Both the position numbers and the translations under genes were made by a program. The notes under the pieces were generated by a model. The model did no database searches and had not been told where the DNA came from. It saw only the letters and a list, made by a program, of their open reading frames with translations. From Bradyrhizobium diazoefficiens (lineage in GTDB: Bacteria; Pseudomonadota; Alphaproteobacteria; Rhizobiales; Xanthobacteraceae), in the NCBI RefSeq assembly GCF_016616425.1, contig NZ_CP067101.1, positions 1,736,001 to 1,800,000 of the forward strand: DNA of 64,000 bases, read 5' to 3'. Below are positions 37,977-46,817 of this stretch, piece by piece (position 1 is the stretch's first letter; each line of letters begins with the position of its first letter).

Positions 37977-39638
37977 ATGACCATCCGTAACACCCGTACC
38001 GGGGGCCAGATCCTGATTGATCAGCTCGTCGCCCAAGGCGTCGAGCGCGTGACCTGCGTGCCGGGCGAGAGCTATCTCGCGGCGCTCGATGCGCTGCACG
38101 ACAGCCCGATCGACGTCGTGATCTGCCGCGCCGAAGGCGGCGCCGCGATGATGGCGGAAGCCTATGGCAAGCTCACCGGGCGGCCCGGAATCTGCTTCGT
38201 CACCCGCGGCCCCGGCGCGACCAATGCCAGCCACGGCGTCCACATCGCGATGCAGGATTCGACGCCGATGATCCTGTTCGTCGGCCAGGTCGACACCGGC
38301 ATGCGTGAGCGCGAGGCGTTCCAGGAGCTCGACTACAAGGCGGTGTTCGGCACCATGGCGAAATGGGCGGTCGAGATCGATCGCCCCGATCGCATTCCGG
38401 AGCTGGTGGCGCGCGCGTTCCGCGTCGCGATGCAGGGCCGCCCCGGTCCGGTGGTGATCGCACTGCCGGAGAACATGCTGACCGAGACCGCAGCCGTTGC
38501 CGATGCCATGCGCATCGAGCCGGCGGTGAGCTGGCCCGCGCCGGCCGATATCGAGAAGCTCGGTGCGATGCTCGCAGGCGCCAGGGCGCCGCTCGTCATT
38601 CTCGGCGGCTCGCGCTGGAGCGATGAGGCGACCAAGGGCATCGCGCGCTTTGCCGAGCGGTTCGACCTGCCGGTCGCGACCTCGTTCCGCCGGGCCTCGC
38701 TGATCGACGCCGATCATTCGCACTATGCCGGCGATCTCGGCATCGGACCGAGCCCGGGCCTGAAGGCGCGCATCGAGGGCGCCGACGTCGTTCTTCTGAT
38801 CGGCGGCCGCATGTCCGAGATGCCATCCTCGTCCTACACGCTGTTCGATATTCCGAGCCCGCGGCAGAAGCTGATCCATGTGCATCCGGGCTCCGAAGAG
38901 CTCGGCCGCGTCTATCAGCCGGCGCTTGCGATCCAGGCCACGCCCGCAGCGTTCGCCGCCGCCGTCGAGACGCTGAAGCCTTCGGGCGCGGTCGCCTGGA
39001 AGGGCGAGGCCGCGAAGGCGCACGTCGATTATCTCGCCTGGACCGAGAAGGCGCGCGAGCTGCCGGGCACCTTCCAGTATGGTCAGGTCATGACCTGGCT
39101 GCGCGACCGCCTGCCCAAGGACGCGATCGTCTGCAACGGGGCCGGCAATTATGCCGGCTGGATCCATCGCCATCACCGCTTCCATAGCTTCGCGGCGCAG
39201 CTGGCGCCGACGTCGGGCTCGATGGGCTATGGCGTGCCGGCGGCGGTGCTTGCGAAACGGCAATATCCGGATCGCGTCGTCGTTGCGTTCGCCGGCGACG
39301 GCTGTTTCCTGATGAACGGCCAGGAATTCGCGACCGCCGTGCAATACGACGCGCCGCTGGTCGTCATCGTCGTCGACAACTCGCAATATGGCACCATCCG
39401 CATGCACCAGGAGCGCGATTATCCCGGCCGCGTCGTCGGCACCCAGCTCAAGAACCCGGATTTTGCGATGTACGCAAAAGCGTTCGGCGGCCATGGCGAG
39501 CGCGTCGAGCGCACGGAAGAATTCGCGCCGGCGTTCGAACGCGCGCTGGCCTCGGGCAAGCCGTCGATCCTCCACTGCATCATCGATGCCAGGGCGATCT
39601 CGGTCGGCAAGGATTTTGTGCCCGCGGTGAGGGCTTAA
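37977..39638 (+). CDS. Thiamine-diphosphate enzyme (acetolactate synthase / 2-oxo-acid decarboxylase family)
   Basis: This 553-residue ThDP enzyme has three domains: an N-terminal Pyr domain with the catalytic Glu in CRAEGGAAMMAEAYGKLTGR (usual RHEQGA), a central Rossmann-like domain (LVILGGSRWSDEATKGIARF), and a PP domain with the ThDP motif GDGCFLMNGQEFATA ending in VVDNSQYGTIRM. It resembles acetolactate-synthase-like decarboxylases of unknown substrate. There is no regulatory subunit gene, which argues against branched-chain amino acid synthesis. As first gene of an operon with an amino-acid oxidase it may decarboxylate the resulting 2-oxo acid. Confidence 0.85.
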   Translation: MTIRNTRTGGQILIDQLVAQGVERVTCVPGESYLAALDALHDSPIDVVICRAEGGAAMMAEAYGKLTGRPGICFVTRGPGATNASHGVHIAMQDSTPMILFVGQVDTGMREREAFQELDYKAVFGTMAKWAVEIDRPDRIPELVARAFRVAMQGRPGPVVIALPENMLTETAAVADAMRIEPAVSWPAPADIEKLGAMLAGARAPLVILGGSRWSDEATKGIARFAERFDLPVATSFRRASLIDADHSHYAGDLGIGPSPGLKARIEGADVVLLIGGRMSEMPSSSYTLFDIPSPRQKLIHVHPGSEELGRVYQPALAIQATPAAFAAAVETLKPSGAVAWKGEAAKAHVDYLAWTEKARELPGTFQYGQVMTWLRDRLPKDAIVCNGAGNYAGWIHRHHRFHSFAAQLAPTSGSMGYGVPAAVLAKRQYPDRVVVAFAGDGCFLMNGQEFATAVQYDAPLVVIVVDNSQYGTIRMHQERDYPGRVVGTQLKNPDFAMYAKAFGGHGERVERTEEFAPAFERALASGKPSILHCIIDARAISVGKDFVPAVRA

Positions 39639-39642
39639 AGCG

Positions 39643-40908
39643 ATGTCGGCCGGCCGTCACGTCGCCATCATCGGTGCCGGCGCGGTCGGCGTGATCAGCG
39701 CCATCGAGGCGCTGCGCGAGGGCCATCGCGTCACGCTGATCGATCCGGGCGAGCCCGGCGGCGAACAGGCGGCGAGCTATGGCAATGCCGGCTGGCTCTC
39801 CTCGCATTCGGTGATCCCGCCGGCCGAGCCGGGCATCTGGAAGAAGGTGCCGGGCTATCTGATGGATCCGCTCGGCCCGCTGGCGATCCGCTGGTCTTAC
39901 CTGCCGAAGGCCCTGCCCTGGCTGATCAAGTATCTGCTCTCGGGCTGGACCGAAGCGCGCGTCGAGAGGACCGCCTTCGCGCTGCGTGACCTGCTGAAGG
40001 ACGCGCCGCTGCTGCACCGGAAGCTCGCGGAGGAGGCGGGCGTCCCCGAATTGATCGAGCGCAACGGCGTGATGCATGTCTTCACCTCGCGCGGCAATTT
40101 CGACAGCGATCTCGGCTGGCGCCTGCGCAAGAAGGTCGGCGTCGAATGGCTCGAGCTTTCCGCCGACGAGATGCGTCAGGGCGAGCCCGATCTGCATCCG
40201 CGCTACACTTTTGGCGTGGTGGTGGAGGAGGCCGGCCGCTGCCGCGATCCCGGCGCTTATGTCGCAGCGCTCGCCAATCATGCGCTGGCGAGCGGTGCCA
40301 AGCTGGTTCGTGCCAAGGCGACCGGACTGAAGCTGAATGGCAACAAGCTTGTCGCGGTCGTCACCGAGAACGGTGAGATCGCCTGCGATGCCGCGGTGAT
40401 CGCCGCCGGCGCGCGCTCGAGACACCTCACCGCCTCCATCGGCGATTCCCTGCCGCTGGAGACGGAGCGCGGCTATCATGTGATGATCGAAAATCCCGAG
40501 TCGGGACCGCGCAGCTCGATGATGGCGTCCGATGCCAAGATGGTGGTGAACTGGACCGACAAGGGCCTGCGCGCGGCCGGCACCGTCGAGATCGCCGGCC
40601 TCGAAGCTGCGCCAAACTGGAAGCGCGCCGAGATCTTGCGTGACAACCTCTTCGGCATGTTCCCGAAACTGCCGAGGGATATCCCGGCCTCGCGCATCAA
40701 GACCTGGTTCGGCCATCGGCCCAGCATGCCGGATGGACGCCCCTGCATCGGCTATGCGCGCGCTTCGCGCGACGTCGTCTATGCCTTCGGCCATGGCCAT
40801 GTCGGCCTGGTCGGCTCGGCCCGTACTGGCCGGCTCGTCGCCCAGCTACTCAGCGGCAAGCCGCCGGAGATTCCGCTTCTCCCCTTCGCGCCCGAACGTT
40901 TCCTCTGA
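39643..40908 (+). CDS. FAD-dependent D-amino-acid dehydrogenase-like protein (DadA family)
   Basis: This 421-residue DAO-fold flavoprotein starts HVAIIGAGAVGVISAIEALR and continues VTLIDPGEPGGEQAASYGNA and GWLSSHSVIPPAEPGIW, the DadA pattern. Near the C-terminus it has WFGHRPSMPDGRPCIGYA and GHGHVGLVGSARTGRLVAQL, the FAD/substrate-closing segment. It would oxidise a D-amino acid, or a related secondary amine, to the imino/oxo acid and pass electrons to the respiratory chain. It starts four bases after the ThDP gene, so it is co-transcribed. Confidence 0.87.
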   Translation: MSAGRHVAIIGAGAVGVISAIEALREGHRVTLIDPGEPGGEQAASYGNAGWLSSHSVIPPAEPGIWKKVPGYLMDPLGPLAIRWSYLPKALPWLIKYLLSGWTEARVERTAFALRDLLKDAPLLHRKLAEEAGVPELIERNGVMHVFTSRGNFDSDLGWRLRKKVGVEWLELSADEMRQGEPDLHPRYTFGVVVEEAGRCRDPGAYVAALANHALASGAKLVRAKATGLKLNGNKLVAVVTENGEIACDAAVIAAGARSRHLTASIGDSLPLETERGYHVMIENPESGPRSSMMASDAKMVVNWTDKGLRAAGTVEIAGLEAAPNWKRAEILRDNLFGMFPKLPRDIPASRIKTWFGHRPSMPDGRPCIGYARASRDVVYAFGHGHVGLVGSARTGRLVAQLLSGKPPEIPLLPFAPERFL

Positions 40909-40917
40909 GGTCGCAGC

Positions 40918-41661
40918 ATGACCAGTTCAGCCAATTCGTCTTCCCGCATCGCCCGTGGCGGCAAGGCGATCTATGGCGCGCCGCTCGGCATCCTGATGCT
41001 GGAAGCGCGTTTCCCCCGCATTCCCGGCGACATGGGCAACGGCACAACCTGGCCGTTCCCCGTGCTCTATCGCGTGGTGAGCGGCGCTTCGCCGAAGAAA
41101 GTGGTGCTGAAGGGCGCGGCGGGCCTGTTGCCCGACTTCATCGACGCAGCCAAGGACCTGGTGCGGTTGGGCGCCGAGGCCATCACCACCAATTGCGGCT
41201 TCCTCTCGCTGTTCCAGAAGGAGATCGCAGCGGCGGTCGGCGTTCCCGTTGCGACCTCGTCGCTGATGCAGGTGCCGTGGGTGCAGGCGACCCTGCCGCC
41301 CGGCAAGCGCGTCGGCCTCGTCACGGTGTCGGGCTCGACCTTGACGCCGGCCCATCTCCAAGGCGCCGGCGTGCCGCTCGACACGCCGCTGGTCGGCACT
41401 GAGAATGGCAAGGAGTTTTTTCGCGTCCTGATCAGGGCCGAGAAGGACGACATGGACATCGCGCAGGCCGAGCGCGACGTCGTCGAGGCGGGCAAGGAAC
41501 TCGTCGCGAAACATCCCGATGTCGGCGCCATCGTGCTCGAATGCACCAACATGCCGCCCTATGCGGCAGCGCTGCAGGCCGAGACCGGATTGCCGGTTTA
41601 CGACATCTATTCCATGATTACCTGGTTTCATGCCGGACTGCGCCCGCGCGCCTTTGCGTGA
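40918..41661 (+). CDS. Asp/Glu racemase-superfamily protein
   Basis: This 247-residue protein of the racemase/arylmalonate-decarboxylase fold has both cysteines: TTNCGFLSLF and VLECTNMPPYA. Other landmarks are VGVPVATSSLMQVPWVQATL and GKRVGLVTVSGSTL. It differs clearly from the YgeA-type protein encoded at 37017. It could be an amino-acid racemase, a hydantoin-type racemase or a decarboxylase. GAGG ribosome-binding site nine bases upstream; third gene of the operon. Confidence 0.8.
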   Translation: MTSSANSSSRIARGGKAIYGAPLGILMLEARFPRIPGDMGNGTTWPFPVLYRVVSGASPKKVVLKGAAGLLPDFIDAAKDLVRLGAEAITTNCGFLSLFQKEIAAAVGVPVATSSLMQVPWVQATLPPGKRVGLVTVSGSTLTPAHLQGAGVPLDTPLVGTENGKEFFRVLIRAEKDDMDIAQAERDVVEAGKELVAKHPDVGAIVLECTNMPPYAAALQAETGLPVYDIYSMITWFHAGLRPRAFA

Positions 41662-41701
41662 ACGCGTCCGTGAGATCGTCACAAGTCCTGGAGTGAGACC
41701 C

Positions 41702-42481
41702 ATGAAGTTATCCGGCAAGGTCGCCGCCATCACCGGCGCAGCGCGCGGCATCGGCAAGGCCTGCGCGAAGAGATTTCTGGACGACGGCGTCAAGGTCGTC
41801 ATCTCCGACGTCGATGCGGAGGGCCTCGCCGCGGCGGCCGCCGAGTTCGCCCGGCCGGATGCCTTGCGCACCGTCGTCGGCAATGTCGCCAAGCGCGCAG
41901 AGGTCGACCAGCTCGTCGCCACCGCCGTGAAGGAGTTCGGCCGGTTCGACATCATGGTCAACAATGCCGGCGTCGCCCGCAATCGGGACATCCTTGAGAT
42001 ATCCGAAGAGGAATTCGACGAAATTATCGGCATCAACCTGAAGGGTGCATTCTTCGGCGTGCAGGCGGCGGCGAGGCAAATGATCGCCCAAGGGGACGGC
42101 GGCGTCATCATCAACATGTCCTCCGTGAACGCGCTGCTGGCGATCCCGGCGCTGGCGACCTACGCGATGTCCAAGGGCGGCATGAAGCAGCTCACCTCGG
42201 TCGCCGCCGTTGCGCTCGCCCCGCACAACATCCGCGTCGTGGCGGTCGGACCGGGCACGATCCTGACCGACATGGTGGCGTCCTCCATCTACACCTCCGA
42301 GGATGCCCGCAAGACCGTGTTGTCACGTACGCCGGCCGGCCGCGGCGGCGAGCCGAGCGAGGTGGCATCCGTCGTGGCGTTCCTGGCGAGCGATGATGCG
42401 TCTTACATCACCGGGCAGACCATCTATCCGGATGGCGGCCGGCTGATCCTGAACTACACGGTGCCGGTGAAGGAGAAGTAG
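41702..42481 (+). CDS. SDR-family oxidoreductase (FabG-like)
   Basis: This 259-residue classical SDR has cofactor loop TGAARGIGKACA, NNAG, catalytic Ser in INMSSVNA and YAMSK (YxxxK), and ending ASYITGQTIYPDGGRLILN. It starts 40 bases after the racemase-like gene and closes the operon. In the pathway inferred for this operon it could reduce the aldehyde made by the ThDP decarboxylase or oxidise an alcohol. Confidence 0.87.
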   Translation: MKLSGKVAAITGAARGIGKACAKRFLDDGVKVVISDVDAEGLAAAAAEFARPDALRTVVGNVAKRAEVDQLVATAVKEFGRFDIMVNNAGVARNRDILEISEEEFDEIIGINLKGAFFGVQAAARQMIAQGDGGVIINMSSVNALLAIPALATYAMSKGGMKQLTSVAAVALAPHNIRVVAVGPGTILTDMVASSIYTSEDARKTVLSRTPAGRGGEPSEVASVVAFLASDDASYITGQTIYPDGGRLILNYTVPVKEK

Positions 42482-42504
42482 AGGCGGCGCTTGCCACACA
42501 CTTG

Positions 42505-42609
42505 CAGTCATCGTCCGGCTTGACCGGGCGATCCAGTACTCCGAGACAGCAGTGATAGAGCCGATGAGCCGCGGCGTACTGGATTGCCCGCTTTCGCGGG
42601 GAATGACGG
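42505..42609. repeat. ATCCAGTAC palindromic repeat, copy C
   Basis: Arms ATCCAGTAC (42531-42539) and GTACTGGAT (42576-42584) are flanked by CGTCCGGCTTGACCGGGCG and CCCGCTTTCGCGGG hairpins. It lies between the convergent SDR and IclR genes, 23 bases after one stop codon and 25 before the other. Confidence 0.8.
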
Positions 42610-42634
42610 TCTTGTGAGGCGGGCAGTCTACCGC

Positions 42635-43429
42635 TCATTCCGCCGCAACCGTGATCCCGTAACCCAGTCGCTTCGAGATGCCGCCGGCGCAGTCGCGCAG
42701 CGCATGCGCAATCGGGCTGTCCCAGCGGGCATCGAACGTGCCGTCTGGCCCCATCGCGGTGATGACCAGCGCGACATGGCCCGAATGGTCGAACACGGGG
42801 GCCGAGAAAGCGTTGACGCCGGGCAGGGGATCGCCGAGCGCGCGGGCGAGGCCGTGCTTGCGGACCTCGGCAAGCATCTCGGCGACCTTCGCGCCTTTCA
42901 CGGTGCGCTTCGGATTGTAACCGACGCCATGACGGTCGAGGCCGCTCTCGAGCGCGGCGTTGATTGTCTTCTCCGGCAGGAAGGCCGCAAACGCACGGCC
43001 CGTCGCGGTCTCCAGCAGCGCCATCACCGAGCCGGCGCGCATGACGATGTGAACTGGCTGGGCCGGCTCTTCGAGCTGGACGATGGTCGGGCCGTGCGTG
43101 CCCCAGACTGCGAGCGAGACGGCATGTCCGATCTGGCTTGCGAGCGCGGCGATCTTCGGCCCTGCAACGCGCACGCCGGAGAGCCGGCGCAGGCTGATCA
43201 AGCCGAGCTCCAGCGCCAGCGCGCCGATCTCGTAGCGGCCGGTGGTCTGGTCCTGCTCGATCAGCCCGATACGGGAGAAGCTGGCGAGATAAGGGTGCGC
43301 CTTGGCCGGCGTCATGCCGGCCTCGCGCGCGAGATCGCGCAGCATCATCGGCTCGCCGCACCTTGCGAGCGCGCGGAGCAGTTCTCCGCCGACCTCGATG
43401 GACTGGATGCCGCGGCTTTCCCTCTTCAT
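42635..43429 (-). CDS. IclR-family regulator
   Basis: This 264-residue regulator has an N-terminal winged helix (EVGGELLRALARCGEPMMLR then DLAREAGMTPAKAHPYLASF) and a C-terminal IclR effector domain (GHAVSLAVWGTHGPTIVQLE). It is the last gene of a minus-strand operon with an ABC receptor and a flavoprotein, 15 bases after the latter. It probably controls that operon, possibly through the palindrome at 46469-46478. Confidence 0.87.
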   Translation of the reverse strand: MKRESRGIQSIEVGGELLRALARCGEPMMLRDLAREAGMTPAKAHPYLASFSRIGLIEQDQTTGRYEIGALALELGLISLRRLSGVRVAGPKIAALASQIGHAVSLAVWGTHGPTIVQLEEPAQPVHIVMRAGSVMALLETATGRAFAAFLPEKTINAALESGLDRHGVGYNPKRTVKGAKVAEMLAEVRKHGLARALGDPLPGVNAFSAPVFDHSGHVALVITAMGPDGTFDARWDSPIAHALRDCAGGISKRLGYGITVAAE

Positions 43430-43444
43430 GCGCCTCCGATCGCG

Positions 43445-45178
43445 CTACGCCGCGTCGCGCCTGGCTGCGCTGTCGGCGAGATGACGGCCGGCAATGTAGC
43501 CGAAGGTCAGCGCCGGCCCAAGCGTGATGCCGGCGCCGGGATAATTGCCGCCCATGATGCTCGCCATGTCGTTGCCGGCGGCATAGAGCCCGGGGATCAC
43601 CCGGCCCTCGGCGTCGAGCGCCCGCGCGTTCTCGTCGGTAACGATACCGGCATAGGTGCCGAGATCGCCGATCACCATCTTGATGGCATAGAACGGACCG
43701 TTCTCGATCGGTGCGACGCAAGGATTGGGACCGTGCATCGCGTCGCCCTGGTAGCGGTTATAGGCCTTCGAACCCTTGCCGAAGGCGGCATCAAAGCCTT
43801 GCGGCGCCGTTGCATTGAACTGCCTGACGGTCTCTGCGAATGCCTTAGCATCAATGCCGGCCTTCGCCGCCAGCGCCTCCAGTGTATCGCCGCGCATGAG
43901 GTAGCCGGTCTTCAAATGATGGCCCAGCGGCATCGGGAAGGGCGGCACGCAGCCGAGGCCGTATTTGCGCAAGGTCTTGTGGTCGCAGATCAGGAAGGCG
44001 GCGATCTCCTCACCAGGCTTGGCCGCCTTGACCATGGCCTGAACGAAATCGTGATAGGAATTGCCTTCATTGGCAAAACGTTTGCCGTCGCGCATCACCG
44101 CGATCACGCCCGGCTTGGCCCGGTCGATGAAATGCGGCATCACGCCCTTCGAGCCGTCCTTGCGCGTGGTCAGCGACACCGGCACCCAGGCTGCTGCGTT
44201 CGGCAGGCGATGCTCGACATGTCCGCCGGCGGATTCCGCAAGCCGCAGGCCGTCGCCGGTGTTGCCGGTCGGTCCCGGCGAGAAATGCTCGTTGCCGGTC
44301 GGCGCATGAGGAAACATTTTTCTGCGGCGTTCAATGTCATGCGGGAAGCCGCCGCAGGCGAGCACGACGCCTTGCCTTGCACGGACGCGCACATCCCGTC
44401 CTTCACGCGAAACGATCGCGCCGGTCACCGCGCCGTTCTCGGACGTGAGCTCGCGCACCGGCGAGGACAGCCACATCGGAATCTTCAGATCCAGCGCGGA
44501 TTTTGCGAGGCGTCCGGCGAGCGCATTGCCGTTGGTCAAGGTCATGCCGCGGCCGTAGCGCAGCACGTCAATCAGGTGACGCGACAGGCGCTTGGCGACG
44601 TAGACCGCCGATGTCAGCGACTTCGTCACCCGCATGAAATGGATGATCTCCTTGCCGCTTCCAAGCATCATGCCGAACACGGTGAGCTCGGGCAGCGGCA
44701 TACCCAGCGTCTTGATGAGGTCGCCGAGCTCGCGGCCGTCGAACGGACGCGTCACCATCGAGCGGCCACCTTGCGCGCCGCCGGGCGCCTCGGCGTGATA
44801 GTCCGGAAACACCAGCGGCATGTCGAAGCGCAAGGCCGTCCTGGTCGTGAAGAAATCGACCGCCTCCGGGCCGGCCGAGAGAAATGCATCGACGCGCGCC
44901 GCATCGTAATTGTTGCCGGCTTCGTGCCGCAGGTAAGTGCGGGCCTGCTCCGGTGTCTCCTCGATGCCATAGGCCTTCGCCAGCGACGTGCCGGGAATCC
45001 AGAGCCAGCCTCCGGAACGGGCGGTGGTGCCGCCGAAGCGCGGCTCCTTCTCGACGATCAGCACGTCGAGCCCGCGATAACGTGCGGTGATCGCGGCCGA
45101 CATGCCGGAGGCGCCGGATCCGGCCACGAGCACATCGCACTCGTAAGTCTCAATCGCGCTATGCTCGCTGCCGGTCAT
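43445..45178 (-). CDS. FAD-dependent oxidoreductase (fumarate reductase / 3-ketosteroid dehydrogenase type)
   Basis: This 577-residue flavoprotein has the dinucleotide loop VLVAGSGASGMSAAITARYR and GGTTARSGGWLWIPG, and the C-terminal segment VIPGLYAAGNDMASIMGGNY with PGAGITLGPALTFGYIAGRH. The layout matches the FAD-binding-2 family (fumarate reductase flavoproteins, 3-ketosteroid-1-dehydrogenases and relatives). There is no haem domain and no export signal, so it is cytoplasmic. It lies seven bases after an ABC receptor gene. It would desaturate or reduce the imported compound. Confidence 0.85.
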   Translation of the reverse strand: MTGSEHSAIETYECDVLVAGSGASGMSAAITARYRGLDVLIVEKEPRFGGTTARSGGWLWIPGTSLAKAYGIEETPEQARTYLRHEAGNNYDAARVDAFLSAGPEAVDFFTTRTALRFDMPLVFPDYHAEAPGGAQGGRSMVTRPFDGRELGDLIKTLGMPLPELTVFGMMLGSGKEIIHFMRVTKSLTSAVYVAKRLSRHLIDVLRYGRGMTLTNGNALAGRLAKSALDLKIPMWLSSPVRELTSENGAVTGAIVSREGRDVRVRARQGVVLACGGFPHDIERRRKMFPHAPTGNEHFSPGPTGNTGDGLRLAESAGGHVEHRLPNAAAWVPVSLTTRKDGSKGVMPHFIDRAKPGVIAVMRDGKRFANEGNSYHDFVQAMVKAAKPGEEIAAFLICDHKTLRKYGLGCVPPFPMPLGHHLKTGYLMRGDTLEALAAKAGIDAKAFAETVRQFNATAPQGFDAAFGKGSKAYNRYQGDAMHGPNPCVAPIENGPFYAIKMVIGDLGTYAGIVTDENARALDAEGRVIPGLYAAGNDMASIMGGNYPGAGITLGPALTFGYIAGRHLADSAARRDAA

Positions 45179-45185
45179 CCGGGCC

Positions 45186-46400
45186 TCACTTTTTCAGGAG
45201 CGGACATTTGGACTCGGAGACCGGGCGGAAGGCGTCCTCGCCCTTCACGGTCTTGACGATGTCCAGATAGTCCCACGGCTCCTTGGACTGCTCGGGTGTC
45301 TTCACCTTGGCGAGATACATGTCGCGGATGACGCGGCCGTCCTCGCGCAAGTGTCCGCCGTGAACGAATGTATCCTCGATCGGCAGCTCGCGCATCTTGG
45401 CCATCACCTTGGCGGGATCATCGGTGCCGGCCGCCTTGATGCCTTTCAGGTAATGCAGGACCGAGCCGTAGACGCCGGTGTGGATCATGGTCGGCATCAC
45501 CTTGGTGCGCTCAAAGAACTTCTTGGACCAGGCGCGGGTCGCCTCGTCCATGTTCCAGTACGACGCCGTGGTCATGTAGGTGCCCTGCGCGGCCTTCAGC
45601 CCGACCGCGTGAACGTCGGTGTCGAACATCAGGAGCCCGACCAGCTTCTGGCCGCCCTGCACCAGGCCGAACTCGCCGGACTGCTTGATCGCGTTGTCGG
45701 TGTCCTGGCCCGCGTTGGCGAAGGCGACGACGTCGGCTTTCGAGCTCTGCGCCTGAAGGGCGAAGGAGGAGAAGTCCGCGGTGTTGGTCGGATGCTTGAC
45801 GCTACCGAGCACCTTGCCGCCCATCTCGTTGATGAAGCGCGTCGCGTCCTTCTCGAGCTGCTGGCCGAAGGCGTAGTCCGCGGTGATGAAGTACCAGGAC
45901 TTTCCGCCCTCCTTGATTACGGCGGAGGCCGTCACCTTTGACAGCGCATAGGTGTCGTAGGTGAAATGCACGGTGTTCGGGCTGCACAGCTCGTCGGTCA
46001 GCGAGCTTGCGCCGGGGCCGGAGAGCAGCGCGATCTTGCCCCGTTCGCGCACCATGTTGTGGACGGCGATCGCGATACCGGAATTGGGAATGTCGACGAC
46101 GGCGTCGACCTTGCCGTTGTCGAACCAGCCGCGGACGATCTGCACGCCGACGTCGGTCTTCATCTGGTGGTCGGCGCTGATGATCTCGATGGGCTTGCCG
46201 AGCACGGTTGGCCCGAATTCCTCCACCGCCATTTTGGCGGCTTCGACCGAGCCCGGCCCGCTGTTGTCGCGACCCCAGCTCGACAGATCCGTCAGCACGC
46301 CGATCCGCACGGCGTCGTCGGAGACTTGCGCGGTGGCCGCAGATGTTATGGCAGCCGAAGTCATGGCCGCGAGCATGGCGCAGGCCAGAAGCCCTCTCAT
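45186..46400 (-). CDS. Branched-chain-type ABC substrate-binding protein
   Basis: This 404-residue receptor has a signal peptide (MRGLLACAMLAAMTSAAITS, cleavage near ATAQ-V) and family-6 landmarks VRIGVLTDLSSWGRDNSGPG and TADYAFGQQLEKDATRFINE. No permease or ATPase gene is linked, so it must use a transporter encoded elsewhere or in trans. It is the first gene of a three-gene operon with a flavoprotein and IclR regulator, preceded by GAGGGAAC and a plausible promoter at 46454-46481. Confidence 0.87.
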   Translation of the reverse strand: MRGLLACAMLAAMTSAAITSAATAQVSDDAVRIGVLTDLSSWGRDNSGPGSVEAAKMAVEEFGPTVLGKPIEIISADHQMKTDVGVQIVRGWFDNGKVDAVVDIPNSGIAIAVHNMVRERGKIALLSGPGASSLTDELCSPNTVHFTYDTYALSKVTASAVIKEGGKSWYFITADYAFGQQLEKDATRFINEMGGKVLGSVKHPTNTADFSSFALQAQSSKADVVAFANAGQDTDNAIKQSGEFGLVQGGQKLVGLLMFDTDVHAVGLKAAQGTYMTTASYWNMDEATRAWSKKFFERTKVMPTMIHTGVYGSVLHYLKGIKAAGTDDPAKVMAKMRELPIEDTFVHGGHLREDGRVIRDMYLAKVKTPEQSKEPWDYLDIVKTVKGEDAFRPVSESKCPLLKK

Positions 46401-46453
46401 GGTTGTTCCCTCTCTTTTATTGGCCGCTGGCGCGGCTGCAGGTTCGGGGACAG

Positions 46454-46481
46454 ATTAGATAATGGCGAACAAATTTGTCAA
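46454..46481 (-). promoter_or_regulatory. Promoter with palindrome overlapping the -35 box
   Basis: Read on the minus strand, TTGACA (46476-46481) and TCTAAT (46454-46459) are spaced 16 bases apart, giving a start about 45 bases before the receptor gene. ACAAATTTGT at 46469-46478 is a perfect palindrome that overlaps the -35 box, a plausible regulator site. Confidence 0.5.
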
Positions 46482-46714
46482 TGTGAATGGCGGCCATCGC
46501 ATTGGCCACGATACCCACTTGGAATATTGGGTAGGCATCATGGGAGCAGCGGGAGTCTCCGGGCGGAGAATCGGTAGCGGCGCACGTGGTGCGGGCGAGC
46601 GCGGCGGCTTGGCGGCGGACTCATCGATCGGGACAAAAAAAGTCCGTCAGCCCTCTTGAAACCGACTTACGATTTTCTAAGTCGTTTTTCGCCGCGAGAG
46701 CGGTGTGCCGGATG

Positions 46715-46817
46715 CCAAGATCGGGTTCGGCACGGGCGCCGGGCCGGTGTTTCGGACCTGTCTGAAATCCCACCTTGCGCTCCTTCGTATCCATCTTGCT
46801 CTTTGGAGGACTTGGTT
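46715..46817 (+). promoter_or_regulatory. ROSE-type RNA thermometer
   Basis: The leader of the first hsp20 gene ends CCATCTTGCTCTTTGGAGGA and then CTTGGTTATG, nearly the same as the 3' end of the Bradyrhizobium ROSE1 element. The conserved TTGCT is at 46796-46800 and the ribosome-binding GGAGGA at 46805-46810; upstream TCCTTC (46781-46786) can pair with it. GC-rich hairpins (GGGCGCCGGGCC region) precede it. ROSE elements mask the ribosome-binding site at low temperature and melt on heat shock. CTTGAAA at 46655-46661 may be the upstream promoter element. The remaining part of the 417-base gap contains no supported gene. Confidence 0.85.

Noticed and set aside
42584..45256. An 890-codon open frame on the plus strand opposite the flavoprotein and IclR genes
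   Set aside because: Its composition (Arg/His/Gly-rich, no domains) is that of the antisense of GC-rich genes; the minus-strand proteins are clearly real.
46462..46659. A 65-codon plus-strand frame before the hsp20 genes
   Set aside because: It lacks a ribosome-binding site, overlaps the promoter of the divergent receptor gene, and has no family resemblance.
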